Shown in pieces: positions 1 through 6,398 of a DNA stretch of 10,412 nucleotides. A model generated the notes under the pieces. That model was not told where the DNA came from and searched no databases. It was given only the letters and a program-made list of their open reading frames with translations. The stretch is from Acidobacteriota bacterium (GTDB taxonomy: Bacteria > Acidobacteriota > Vicinamibacteria > Vicinamibacterales > SCN-69-37), in assembly GCA_021824055.1 (NCBI GenBank), contig JAKALV010000102.1, positions 1-10,412 on the forward strand, written 5' to 3'. Position 1 is the stretch's first letter; each line of letters begins with the position of its first letter. The position numbers and the translations under genes were made by a program.

Positions 1-163
1 CGTGCAGGCGGGCGACGACGGCATCCGGTTCCTGCTCGTCTCGGGCAAGCCGATCGAAGAGCCGGTGGCCTGGTACGGACCGATCGTGATGAACACGCAG
101 GCGGAACTGCAGGTGGCGATGCAGGAACTGCAGCAGGGGACGTTCATCAAGCACCCGCGGTAG
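1..163 (+). CDS. Pirin-family protein, C-terminal end (partial)
   Basis: This is the last 53 residues of a gene that begins before the window; the reading frame starts at base 2 and ends at the TAG at 161-163. The translation contains RFLLVSGKPIEEPVAWYGP followed by IVMNT, and ends GTFIKHPR. This is the signature end of the pirin C-terminal cupin domain (substrate-facing face with EPVAWYGP, then the closing helix). Pirins are cytoplasmic, often metal-binding bicupins; some act as quercetin dioxygenases, and most bacterial members have no proven role. The metal ligands lie in the N-terminal cupin, outside the window, so activity cannot be judged. The gene has no obvious link to the chemosensory operon. 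It is convergent with the radical SAM gene and their 3' ends overlap by 17 bp (147-163). Confidence 0.9.
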   Translation, partial: VQAGDDGIRFLLVSGKPIEEPVAWYGPIVMNTQAELQVAMQELQQGTFIKHPR

Positions 164-2114
164 CGATCGCGTTCGCGACGAAGTCTTTCGGCAGTGTCGC
201 CGCGGGCACCGGCATCGCGATGCCGGCAAACCACGCATGCGCCGGGCGCTCGAGTCCGATCCCCAGGCGAAACTGGCTGGTGGCGCGCCGCAGGCCGTCG
301 CCGAACTGCGCGTGGTCGATGCCGCCCGGCTCGTCATACTCGACCAGGTAGTTGCTGAACGGGCGGGTCACGGCGGGTCTGAGCGTGATCCCGTATTTCG
401 CCGGGTCCTGCGCCATCGGGCTGAACCGGGTCAGCCCGAAGAAGTGCCACACCGCGGAGTGCAGCGCGCCGGCGGCGAACAGCTGGCGCACGAACTCCAG
501 CGCGTCCACGGTTTCCTGCGCCGTTTCGGTCGGGAAACCGTAGATCAGGTACGCATGCACGAAGACGCCTTCGCGCGCCAGGCGATGGCAGATGCGCGCG
601 CCCTGAGCCAGGGGCACGCCCTTGTCGATGAGCGCCAGCGTGCGTTCCGACGCCGTCTCGAGTCCGCCGGTGATGCCGATGCAGCCGGACTCGGCCAGAA
701 GCGGCGCGAGGTCCCCGAGGGCGCGGTCAAACCGGGCGTTGCCCCACCAGGAGATCGTCAGCCGCTCGGCAATCAATCGCTCCGCCAGCCGGCGCAACAG
801 TGCGGGCGGCATGGCTTCGTCCACGAAGTGAAATCCGCTTTCGCCGGTCTCCGCGATCAGCGCCTTGATGCGGTCCACCAGCATCTCGATCGGCACCTGC
901 TCGTACCGGTTGATGTAGTCGAGCCGCGTGTCGCAGAACGAGCAGCGCTTCCAGTAGCAGCCGTGCGCCAGCGTGAGCTTGTTCCAGCGCGTGCCCCAGA
1001 TCCGCTGAAACGCCTGCACGGTCGGCCGGTAGCAGAGATACTGCCCGAGCGGCAGCCCCGCGTAGGTGGGCGTGCCCGTGTCGGCCCACGACACGTCGCG
1101 CTCCCGCGCGTCGTTCACAAACACGACGCGCCCCTCGCGGCGCGCGAACGTCCGGCACAACTGTCCGGGCTCGCGGCGCTGTTCCAGCAGCTCGAGCACG
1201 CACGCCAGCGGCCGTTCGCCGTCGTCGAGCGTGATGAAATCAATGTAGTCGAACACCGCCGGCTCGCTCAGGTGCCGCAATTGCGTGTTGACCCATCCGC
1301 CGCCCATCACCACGGTGACGGCCGGGTTGAGCGCTTTGAACCGCCGCGCCATGCGCAGCGCGCCGTACACGCTGCCGGCAAACGGCACCGAGAGCCCCAC
1401 CACGTCCGGCTGATGCTCACGGGCCAGCTCCGCCGCGGCGTCATCGACATATCGATCGATGACGCCGTCGCGTTCCTGCAACCGCGCGCGCAGGCCATCG
1501 AACGACGCGCACTCGTCGCTCAGCCGCTCGGCGTACGCGTCCAGCTCGAAGTCCGGCTCGATCGCAAGCTGAATGACCTTCGCAAACTCCGCAATGGCCG
1601 CGCTCGCGCGAAACCGCGCCTCGTCGGTTTCCGACGAAGTCCCGAAGGCGGATCGGAGCGGCGCGGAGGACGCCAGCAGCCGCTCGCGCTGCGCGGCGGT
1701 CAGCGTCCCCAGCTCGGCCTCGAAGCCCTGCACGTTGTAGTAGATCTGCGTGGCCCACGCGCTTCGCGCCTCGAGCGGCGGCGGAAAATATCCGGGCCGG
1801 AGTGCTCGCGCCAGCGCCCCCTGGTCGCGCCCCTGCAGGCACGCGACCGCCGTCTCGATCGTCCGCGCGTAATGATCGACGCGGCCAAGAAACGCCTGCA
1901 CGCGTTCGTCGCCGGAACCGCCGCGCGCCGCGATCTCTGCCGCGACGTCGCAGACGCCCTCGCGGCTGAGCAGCCGCAGCAACACGGTCAGGCTCGCGTC
2001 CGCCATCGCGGCCGGACGGCCCAGGGTCTTCAGGAACCCGCTCAGGTAGCAGATGGCGGGATAGGGCCCCATCGGCTCGGTGAAGGGCGGGTTGATCAGC
2101 AGAATCTTCATCAT
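147..2114 (-). CDS. B12-binding-type radical SAM protein, function unknown
   Basis: The protein has 655 residues from the chosen start. It opens MMKILLINPPF and continues with an N-terminal Rossmann-like region; a later stretch reads PDVVGLSVPF ... VTVVMGGGW, typical of the cobalamin-binding-type domain of this superfamily. I see no clear DxHxxG His ligand, so cobalamin binding is uncertain. The radical SAM core follows: a cysteine cluster C386-x4-C391-x2-C394 in HGCYWKRCSFCD, then FHFVDEAM, GGLETASERTLALIDKG and LIYGFPTET, which are standard core-barrel landmarks. The C-terminal ~100 residues have no recognised motif. Members range from methyltransferases to cyclases; substrate and reaction cannot be assigned here. 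The frame stays open to 2231, but starting there would overlap the divergent cheX gene and give an unrelated Arg-rich leader. The start at 2114 (or the next Met codon at 2111) places the conserved KILLINPP strand at the N terminus. No strong Shine-Dalgarno is visible. It is divergent from the che operon, so co-regulation is possible but unproven. Confidence 0.85.
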   Translation of the reverse strand: MMKILLINPPFTEPMGPYPAICYLSGFLKTLGRPAAMADASLTVLLRLLSREGVCDVAAEIAARGGSGDERVQAFLGRVDHYARTIETAVACLQGRDQGALARALRPGYFPPPLEARSAWATQIYYNVQGFEAELGTLTAAQRERLLASSAPLRSAFGTSSETDEARFRASAAIAEFAKVIQLAIEPDFELDAYAERLSDECASFDGLRARLQERDGVIDRYVDDAAAELAREHQPDVVGLSVPFAGSVYGALRMARRFKALNPAVTVVMGGGWVNTQLRHLSEPAVFDYIDFITLDDGERPLACVLELLEQRREPGQLCRTFARREGRVVFVNDARERDVSWADTGTPTYAGLPLGQYLCYRPTVQAFQRIWGTRWNKLTLAHGCYWKRCSFCDTRLDYINRYEQVPIEMLVDRIKALIAETGESGFHFVDEAMPPALLRRLAERLIAERLTISWWGNARFDRALGDLAPLLAESGCIGITGGLETASERTLALIDKGVPLAQGARICHRLAREGVFVHAYLIYGFPTETAQETVDALEFVRQLFAAGALHSAVWHFFGLTRFSPMAQDPAKYGITLRPAVTRPFSNYLVEYDEPGGIDHAQFGDGLRRATSQFRLGIGLERPAHAWFAGIAMPVPAATLPKDFVANAIATAGA

Positions 2115-2207
2115 TAATAGAGGATGGGTGCCGCCCCGGCATCTTATCCCGCTCGCGCGCGGTCCGGCCGATTCAAGGCCCCGGTTCACGCGTCGATTAC
2201 CGGCCTG
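2115..2207. promoter_or_regulatory. Divergent intergenic region, presumed promoters
   Basis: This 93-bp stretch lies between the start of the leftward radical SAM gene and the start of the rightward che operon, so promoters for both are expected here or just inside the neighbouring genes. I looked for -35/-10 pairs on both strands. The best minus-strand candidate is TTGAAT followed by GATAAG, with a spacer of about 22 bases, too long for a normal sigma-70 promoter. No sigma-54 or sigma-28 type element is convincing. The call rests on position alone. Confidence 0.3.
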
Positions 2208-2696
2208 ATGCTCGACCATCCGGACACCCACGCCGCGTTGCTGCCCGACCAGCTCGCATCACGAACCCGCGACGTCTGGAACACCGTGCTGGGGTTGGAC
2301 CTGCAGCCGGCCGACGCGGCCGCGGTGGCGCCGGCGGGCGGACAGCGGCGCTGGTCGGGTTGCATCGCGTTGTCGGGTAACTGGCGCGGCGCCATCACGG
2401 TGTCGTGCCTCGAGCCGATGGCCCGCATGGTCTCCGGAGCCATGTTCGGAATCGAGCCCGCGGACGCCAGCGACGCCGAAATCCAGGATGCGATCGGCGA
2501 GATCGCCAACATCCTCGGCGGTCAGACCAAGCAGGTCCTCGGCGACAACTGCGTGCTGGGGCTGCCGGTGGTCATCGAGGGCGAGCACTTCGAGACCGCG
2601 GTGCCGCACTCGCACGCGGTGGTGAAGCTGACGTTCCGCTGCGAAGGTCATCCGGTGGACGTGGCCGTTGTGGGCGCCGATGCCCGGTGTCGGTAG
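2208..2696 (+). CDS. cheX: CheX-like chemotaxis phosphatase (first tandem copy)
   Basis: A 162-residue protein of the CheC/CheX/FliY phosphatase superfamily, predicted to dephosphorylate a CheY-type receiver in the cytoplasm. The key helix reads IQDAIGEIANILGG, giving D94-x3-E98-x2-N101, which matches the family's D/S-x3-E-x2-N active-site motif. Only one such motif is present, as in CheX, whereas CheC carries two. It is preceded by a beta-strand region (RRWSGCIALSGNWRGAITVSC) and followed by LGLPVVIEGE and VVKLTFRCEGHPVDVAVVG, fitting the CheX fold order. The frame is open from an ATG at 2124, but that adds an Arg-rich leader absent from the paralogue. The ATG at 2208 aligns with the paralogue's N terminus, though neither start has a good Shine-Dalgarno. 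This is the first gene of the operon; 54 bp with no visible feature separate it from its paralogue. Which receiver it serves is unknown. Confidence 0.85.
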   Translation: MLDHPDTHAALLPDQLASRTRDVWNTVLGLDLQPADAAAVAPAGGQRRWSGCIALSGNWRGAITVSCLEPMARMVSGAMFGIEPADASDAEIQDAIGEIANILGGQTKQVLGDNCVLGLPVVIEGEHFETAVPHSHAVVKLTFRCEGHPVDVAVVGADARCR

Positions 2697-2750
2697 GCCG
2701 TCGCGCCCGATTCGCTCAAGCCGCGCCGCCCTCCGCCGATTATTCCCCCG

Positions 2751-3281
2751 ATGTTGAACGCCGCGCGATCACTCTGGCCCGAAGCCGCCGAACTCTCCCG
2801 CGAACTGGCGCCGCGGTGTCAGAAAGTCTGGACGTCCATGCTCGGCCTCGATCTGCAGTGCTCGGACACGCCGCTGCCTCCGGTCTCCGCCGGACATCGG
2901 CGCTGGTCCGGACACATCGCGCTGTCGGGTGACTGGCGCGGCGCCGTGGCCGTGGCGTGCCTGGAACCGATGGCCCGGACGGCCGCGGCGGCCATGTTCG
3001 GCATGGAACTCGAGGCAGCCACGGCCGCGGAGATTCAGGATGCGATCGGCGAGCTCGCGAACATCGTCGGCGGCCAGGCCAAGATGGTGCTGGGCGGGTC
3101 CTGCGCCCTTGGCCTGCCGGTCGTGATCGAAGGCGACGTCTTTGAAGCCACCGTGCCGCACTCGCGCCTGGTGGTCACACTCCACTTCCGCTGTGACGGC
3201 CATCCGGTGGATGTGGTGATCCTGGGGGCGGACCCGCGCGGCGGTGCTCCCGCTGATGGCGTGCATTTCTCGGAGAACTGA
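2751..3281 (+). CDS. cheX: CheX-like chemotaxis phosphatase (second tandem copy)
   Basis: A 176-residue paralogue of the preceding gene. By hand count, 79 of 114 residues are identical (about 69%) over the core starting at RRWSG and ending at GADPR. The active-site motif is intact: D97-x3-E101-x2-N104 in IQDAIGELANIVGG. Conservation covers the whole fold, while the N-terminal ~45 residues have diverged apart from the WTSMLGLDLQ block. The C terminus carries about 13 extra residues, GGAPADGVHFSEN. The ATG at 2751 lacks a clear Shine-Dalgarno, but the next Met lies well inside the conserved block. The stop is 2 bp before cheY, and the cheY ribosome binding site (GGAG, 3272-3275) lies inside this gene, so the two are likely translationally coupled. 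Dephosphorylation of the adjacent CheY is the natural inference. Two intact active sites suggest two functional enzymes, or a heterodimer, since CheX of Thermotoga is a dimer. Confidence 0.85.
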   Translation: MLNAARSLWPEAAELSRELAPRCQKVWTSMLGLDLQCSDTPLPPVSAGHRRWSGHIALSGDWRGAVAVACLEPMARTAAAAMFGMELEAATAAEIQDAIGELANIVGGQAKMVLGGSCALGLPVVIEGDVFEATVPHSRLVVTLHFRCDGHPVDVVILGADPRGGAPADGVHFSEN

Positions 3282-3283
3282 CG

Positions 3284-3643
3284 ATGCGCATTCTGATTGT
3301 TGACGACAGCCGTGCGATGCGAATGATCATCACCCGCACCTTGCGGCAGGCCGGGTACAAGGAACACACGGTGGAAGAAGCCGGCGACGGCGCGGCCGCG
3401 CTCGACGCGATCCGCGCCTCGGCGCCCGACATCGTGATGTCGGACTGGAACATGCCGGTGATGAACGGCATCGAGCTGCTGGAGGAACTGCAGAAGAACG
3501 GCCCCACGCCGACCTTCGGCTTCCTGACCACCGAGGGCAGCGACGAAATGCGCGAGCGCGCCAGGAACGCCGGCGCGAAGTTCTTCATCACCAAACCCTT
3601 CACACCCGAGGCCTTCCAGGAAGCGCTCGCCGGCGTGATTTGA
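3284..3643 (+). CDS. cheY: CheY-type single-domain response regulator (first)
   Basis: A 119-residue stand-alone receiver domain with no output domain. The acidic pair is D7-D8 (ILIVDDS), the phosphoacceptor is D54 (SDWNMPVMNG), the switch Thr is T82 (FLTTEGS) and the conserved Lys is K104 (FITKPFTPE). All required residues are therefore present and it should accept phosphate from CheA. The SDWNMP wording is typical of chemotaxis CheY proteins rather than of transcriptional regulators. The start is well supported by GGAG at 3272-3275, eight bases upstream of the ATG. The gene sits directly behind two CheX-like phosphatases and 12 bp ahead of an unassigned E-x2-N protein. Whether it binds a flagellar switch or another target cannot be told from the sequence; no motility gene is in the window. 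Confidence 0.93.
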   Translation: MRILIVDDSRAMRMIITRTLRQAGYKEHTVEEAGDGAAALDAIRASAPDIVMSDWNMPVMNGIELLEELQKNGPTPTFGFLTTEGSDEMRERARNAGAKFFITKPFTPEAFQEALAGVI

Positions 3644-3655
3644 CCGGAGGACATC

Positions 3656-4156
3656 ATGAGTTCACCCGCCGTCGCCCCTCGCATCATGCCGCCGCAGGAC
3701 AACGTGAAGCGGCTGCTGTCGGACCTGTTTGGCAGACCCGTGGTGGTCAGCCGCAATCCACCGCTCGTCCGGGCGGCCACCGACAAGTTCACCGTGGCGC
3801 TCTTCACCAAAGCCGACGGCGCCGTGGGGATCGTCGGCCTCGCGGACCTGGAGTTCACGGCGTACGCGGGCGCCGCGCTGACGATGTTCCCGACGCCGAT
3901 GGCCGAACGCCAGATTGAAGCCGGCCAGGTGGACGAAATGGTGTTCGAGAATTTCCGCGAAATCATGAACGTGTGCGCCAGTCAGTTCAACGCCGGCAAC
4001 TTTTCGCACGTCAAGCTCACGGCGCTGCTCCGCCTGCCGAAAGACCGGCTGGCGCCCGAGGTCGACGCCCTGATGAAGAAGCCGGTGACGCGTCTGGACT
4101 TCATGATTCAGATACCCAACTACGGGAAGGGCCGGCTGAGTTTTCTGTCGGTGTAA
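3656..4156 (+). CDS. Uncharacterised chemosensory protein with CheC/CheX-like E-x2-N motif
   Basis: I do not recognise a named family for this 166-residue soluble protein. It has no signal peptide or membrane segment. Around residues 97-112 it reads VFENFREIMNVCASQFN, giving E98-x3-E102-x2-N105. This resembles the D/S-x3-E-x2-N helix of CheC/CheX phosphatases, with Glu in place of the first Asp/Ser. The flanking pattern also fits a CheC-like fold: an alternating strand region near residues 45-63 (FTVALFTKADGAVGIVGLA), a short helix, the motif helix, then strand-rich HVKLTALLRL and a C-terminal DFMIQIPNYGKGRLSFL. The start is well supported by GGAGG at 3646-3650, five bases before the ATG. It lies between cheY and cheA in the same operon, so a role in the phosphorelay is likely. 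It could be a divergent phosphatase or a non-catalytic adaptor. Relationship to CheX is inferred from the motif and fold pattern only. Confidence 0.7.
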   Translation: MSSPAVAPRIMPPQDNVKRLLSDLFGRPVVVSRNPPLVRAATDKFTVALFTKADGAVGIVGLADLEFTAYAGAALTMFPTPMAERQIEAGQVDEMVFENFREIMNVCASQFNAGNFSHVKLTALLRLPKDRLAPEVDALMKKPVTRLDFMIQIPNYGKGRLSFLSV

Positions 4157-4162
4157 AGGGGA
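4157..4162 (+). promoter_or_regulatory. Ribosome binding site deciding the cheA GTG start
   Basis: AGGGGA lies directly after the upstream TAA (4154-4156). The spacing is eight bases to the GTG at 4171 but only two to the in-frame GTG at 4165, so 4171 is preferred. The cheA frame is open back to 3973 within the previous gene, but that region is a shadow of the other frame. Confidence 0.6.
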
Positions 4163-4170
4163 CGGTGGCC

Positions 4171-5901
4171 GTGAGCAACGAACAGGACGTACTACGAGAT
4201 GTCGCCGCGCTCAGCGGCGACCCTGAGCTGGCCGCGATGTTCGTGGCCGAGGCGCTCGACCACCTCGGCACGATCGAGGCCACGCTGCTGCAGCTCGACG
4301 ACCAGCCGGACGATCGCGGCCTGCTCAACGACGTCTTCCGCCCGTTCCACACGATCAAGGGCAACGCCGGTGCGCTCGGCGTCATCACGGTGCAATCCAC
4401 CGCCCACAAAGTGGAGGAACTCCTCGATCGTTGCCGGTCAGGCAAGCACACGATGGGCCGCACCGAAGTGGACGTGGTGCTGCGCGCCGTCGACACCCTG
4501 ACCGCGATGATCAACGACCTGGCCGAGCGCGCGGCCGGCAGGTCCGGCGTGGACCTGTCCGTCGCGCGCGTCTCGCTCATCGCCGACGTCGAAGCGATCC
4601 TGACGGGCGTCCAGACCCCGGCCGCACCTTCCGAACCTCACGCACCTTCCGAACCTCACGAACCTTCCGCCCTTCCCACACCTCCCGCGCGGGTCACCGC
4701 CGACGCTCCGCGCAGCGCCGTGCACTCCGGTATCAAGGTCGATATCAGCAAACTCGACACGCTCGTCGACACCGTCGGTGAGCTCGTGATCCTGCAGTCG
4801 CTGATTCAGGAAGCGGCGCTGGTGCAGATCGCGGATCCCAAGCTGCTTCGCAATCTCGCGCAGCTGCGGCGCATTACCAGCGATCTCCAGCACAGCGCGA
4901 TGGCGCTGCGCATGGTGCCGATCCGGCAGACGTTCCAGAAGATGGCGCGTCTGATGCGCGATCTGACCCAGCGCGCGGGCAAGCCCGTGGAGCTCGTGCT
5001 GAGCGGCGAGGACACCGAGCTCGACCGCCGCATCGTCGAGGACATCAGCGACCCGCTGGTGCACATGATCCGCAACAGCGTGGACCACGGCATCGAGCCG
5101 CGCGAGGCGCGTCTCTCCGCCGGCAAGCGCGAGACGGGCCAACTGGCCCTCCGCGCCTACCACCAGGGCGGCAACATCGTCATCGAGATCGAAGACGATG
5201 GCGGCGGCCTGAACCGCGAGGCGATTCTCAGGAAGGCCGTGAGCCAGGGCATCCTCGCCGCGGGCGACACCCCGGGCGATGAGGAGATCTTCAAGCTGAT
5301 CTTCGCGCCCGGCTTCTCGACGGCCGCCACGATCACCGAGATCTCAGGCCGCGGCGTCGGCATGGACGTCGTGCGGCGCAACATTGAAGCCCTGCACGGC
5401 CGCATCGACATCGCCAGCGAGCGCGGCAAGGGCACGACGTTCACGATCCGGCTGCCGCTGACGCTGGCCATTCTCGACGGCCTGGTCGTCCGCGCCGGCG
5501 ACGAACGCTTCGTCATTCCGACGTTCGCGGTGCGCGAATCGCTGCGCCCGACGGCCGCGCAGATCCACATGGTGAGCGGCGAGCCCCGGCTCGTGCAGGT
5601 CCGCGATCGCGTGCTGCCCCTGGTCTGCCTGCGCCGCCTCTTCGGGCTCGGCCACCTGGACACCGCGGTTGAAGCGAGCACGCTCGTCGTCATCGAAGAT
5701 CAACATCGCGAGGTGGCGCTGATCGTGGACGAGCTGATCGGCGCGCAGGAAGTGGTCGTCAAGCCGCTCGGCGCTTCGATCCACGTGACCGGCATCTCCG
5801 GGGGCGCGATTCTCGGCGATGGCAAGGTGGGCCTCATTCTCGACGCGGACGGGGTGATGAAGATCGCCACCGCCGGATCCGCGCATCTCGAAGCCGCATA
5901 G
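4171..5901 (+). CDS. cheA: Chemotaxis histidine kinase CheA
   Basis: A 576-residue cytoplasmic kinase that autophosphorylates and passes phosphate to CheY and CheB. P1 (Hpt): about residues 5-135, with the phosphorylated His at H60 in FRPFHTIKGNAGALG. There follows a Pro/Glu/His-rich linker at about 150-187; no P2 (CheY-binding) domain is present. P3 dimerisation helices: about 188-250, from VDISKLDTLVDTVGELVI. P4 ATPase: N box with N302 and H306 (HMIRNSVDHGIE), G1 box around 341-346 (EDDGGG), F box at 378-383 (FAPGFS), G2 box at 393-398 (GRGVGM). P5, the CheW-like domain, runs from about 430 to the end. All catalytic boxes are intact. At 576 residues it is shorter than enteric CheA (about 650), which the missing P2 accounts for. 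A GTG start is used. cheW follows after 11 bp. Confidence 0.96.
   Translation: MSNEQDVLRDVAALSGDPELAAMFVAEALDHLGTIEATLLQLDDQPDDRGLLNDVFRPFHTIKGNAGALGVITVQSTAHKVEELLDRCRSGKHTMGRTEVDVVLRAVDTLTAMINDLAERAAGRSGVDLSVARVSLIADVEAILTGVQTPAAPSEPHAPSEPHEPSALPTPPARVTADAPRSAVHSGIKVDISKLDTLVDTVGELVILQSLIQEAALVQIADPKLLRNLAQLRRITSDLQHSAMALRMVPIRQTFQKMARLMRDLTQRAGKPVELVLSGEDTELDRRIVEDISDPLVHMIRNSVDHGIEPREARLSAGKRETGQLALRAYHQGGNIVIEIEDDGGGLNREAILRKAVSQGILAAGDTPGDEEIFKLIFAPGFSTAATITEISGRGVGMDVVRRNIEALHGRIDIASERGKGTTFTIRLPLTLAILDGLVVRAGDERFVIPTFAVRESLRPTAAQIHMVSGEPRLVQVRDRVLPLVCLRRLFGLGHLDTAVEASTLVVIEDQHREVALIVDELIGAQEVVVKPLGASIHVTGISGGAILGDGKVGLILDADGVMKIATAGSAHLEAA
4624..4677 (+). repeat. 18-bp tandem repeat in the cheA linker
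   Basis: The unit GCACCTTCCGAACCTCAC occurs at 4624-4641 and is repeated exactly at 4642-4659; a degenerate third unit follows at 4660-4677. It encodes the repeated hexapeptide APSEPH, APSEPH, then EPSALP, inside the flexible linker between the Hpt and dimerisation domains. It probably arose by slippage; being a multiple of three, length changes keep the frame. Confidence 0.9.
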
Positions 5902-5912
5902 CAGGAGCAGAC

Positions 5913-6395
5913 ATGACCCCGACAGCCCCCGCCGGACGCGCCGGCAAGTATCTGACCTTTGTGCTCGACGGCGAGGACTACGCCTTTCCCGTCGGCCACG
6001 TGCGCGAGATTACGCGCATCACGGACATCACGGTGGTCCCGCGGATGCCGTCGCACGTCAGCGGCGTCATCAACCTGCGCGGCAAAGTGGTGCCGGTGAT
6101 GGATCTGCGCGTGCGCTTCAATCTGACGGCGACGCCGCCGACCGACGAAACCTGCATCATCGTGACCGAGGCCTCCGTCGGCGACCAGCGCGTGGTGTTC
6201 GGCGCCATCGTGGACCGCGTGTCGGAGGTGCTGAACGTCTCGGCCGAGGACATTGAAAGCCGGCCCGACTTCGGCGACCGCGTCGACACGCAGTACATCC
6301 TGGGCATCGCGAAGATCAAGGACGGCATCAAGATCCTGCTCGACCTGGACCAGATGCTGGCCGATGACGCACGGGTCACCGGGCGCGCGGCGTAG
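5913..6395 (+). CDS. cheW: Chemotaxis coupling protein CheW
   Basis: A 160-residue protein made of a single CheW domain, the adaptor that links chemoreceptors to the P5 domain of CheA in the membrane-associated array. Landmarks: KYLTFVLDGEDYAFPVGHVREI (first beta barrel strands and helix), the hallmark HVSGVINLRGKVVPVMDLR at about residues 48-66, FGAIVDRVSEVLNV, and the closing YILGIAKIKDGIKILLDLDQML. Nothing is missing compared with the usual 150-170 residue length. The start is supported by AGGAG at 5903-5907, five bases before the ATG. The gene follows cheA by 11 bp and precedes cheR by 3 bp. It is the only stand-alone CheW in the window, so the array composition looks simple. Confidence 0.96.
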   Translation: MTPTAPAGRAGKYLTFVLDGEDYAFPVGHVREITRITDITVVPRMPSHVSGVINLRGKVVPVMDLRVRFNLTATPPTDETCIIVTEASVGDQRVVFGAIVDRVSEVLNVSAEDIESRPDFGDRVDTQYILGIAKIKDGIKILLDLDQMLADDARVTGRAA

Positions 6396-6398
6396 CGT

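Noticed and set aside
237..2117. Long 626-codon open frame on the + strand across the radical SAM gene
   Set aside because: It is antisense to a gene with clear radical SAM motifs, and its translation is Arg/Pro/His-rich with no recognisable motif. Long antisense frames are expected in GC-rich DNA.
2124..2207. Longer N terminus for the first cheX, from ATG 2124
   Set aside because: AGAGG directly abuts this ATG with no spacing, the 28-residue leader is Arg/Ala-rich, and the paralogue has no counterpart.
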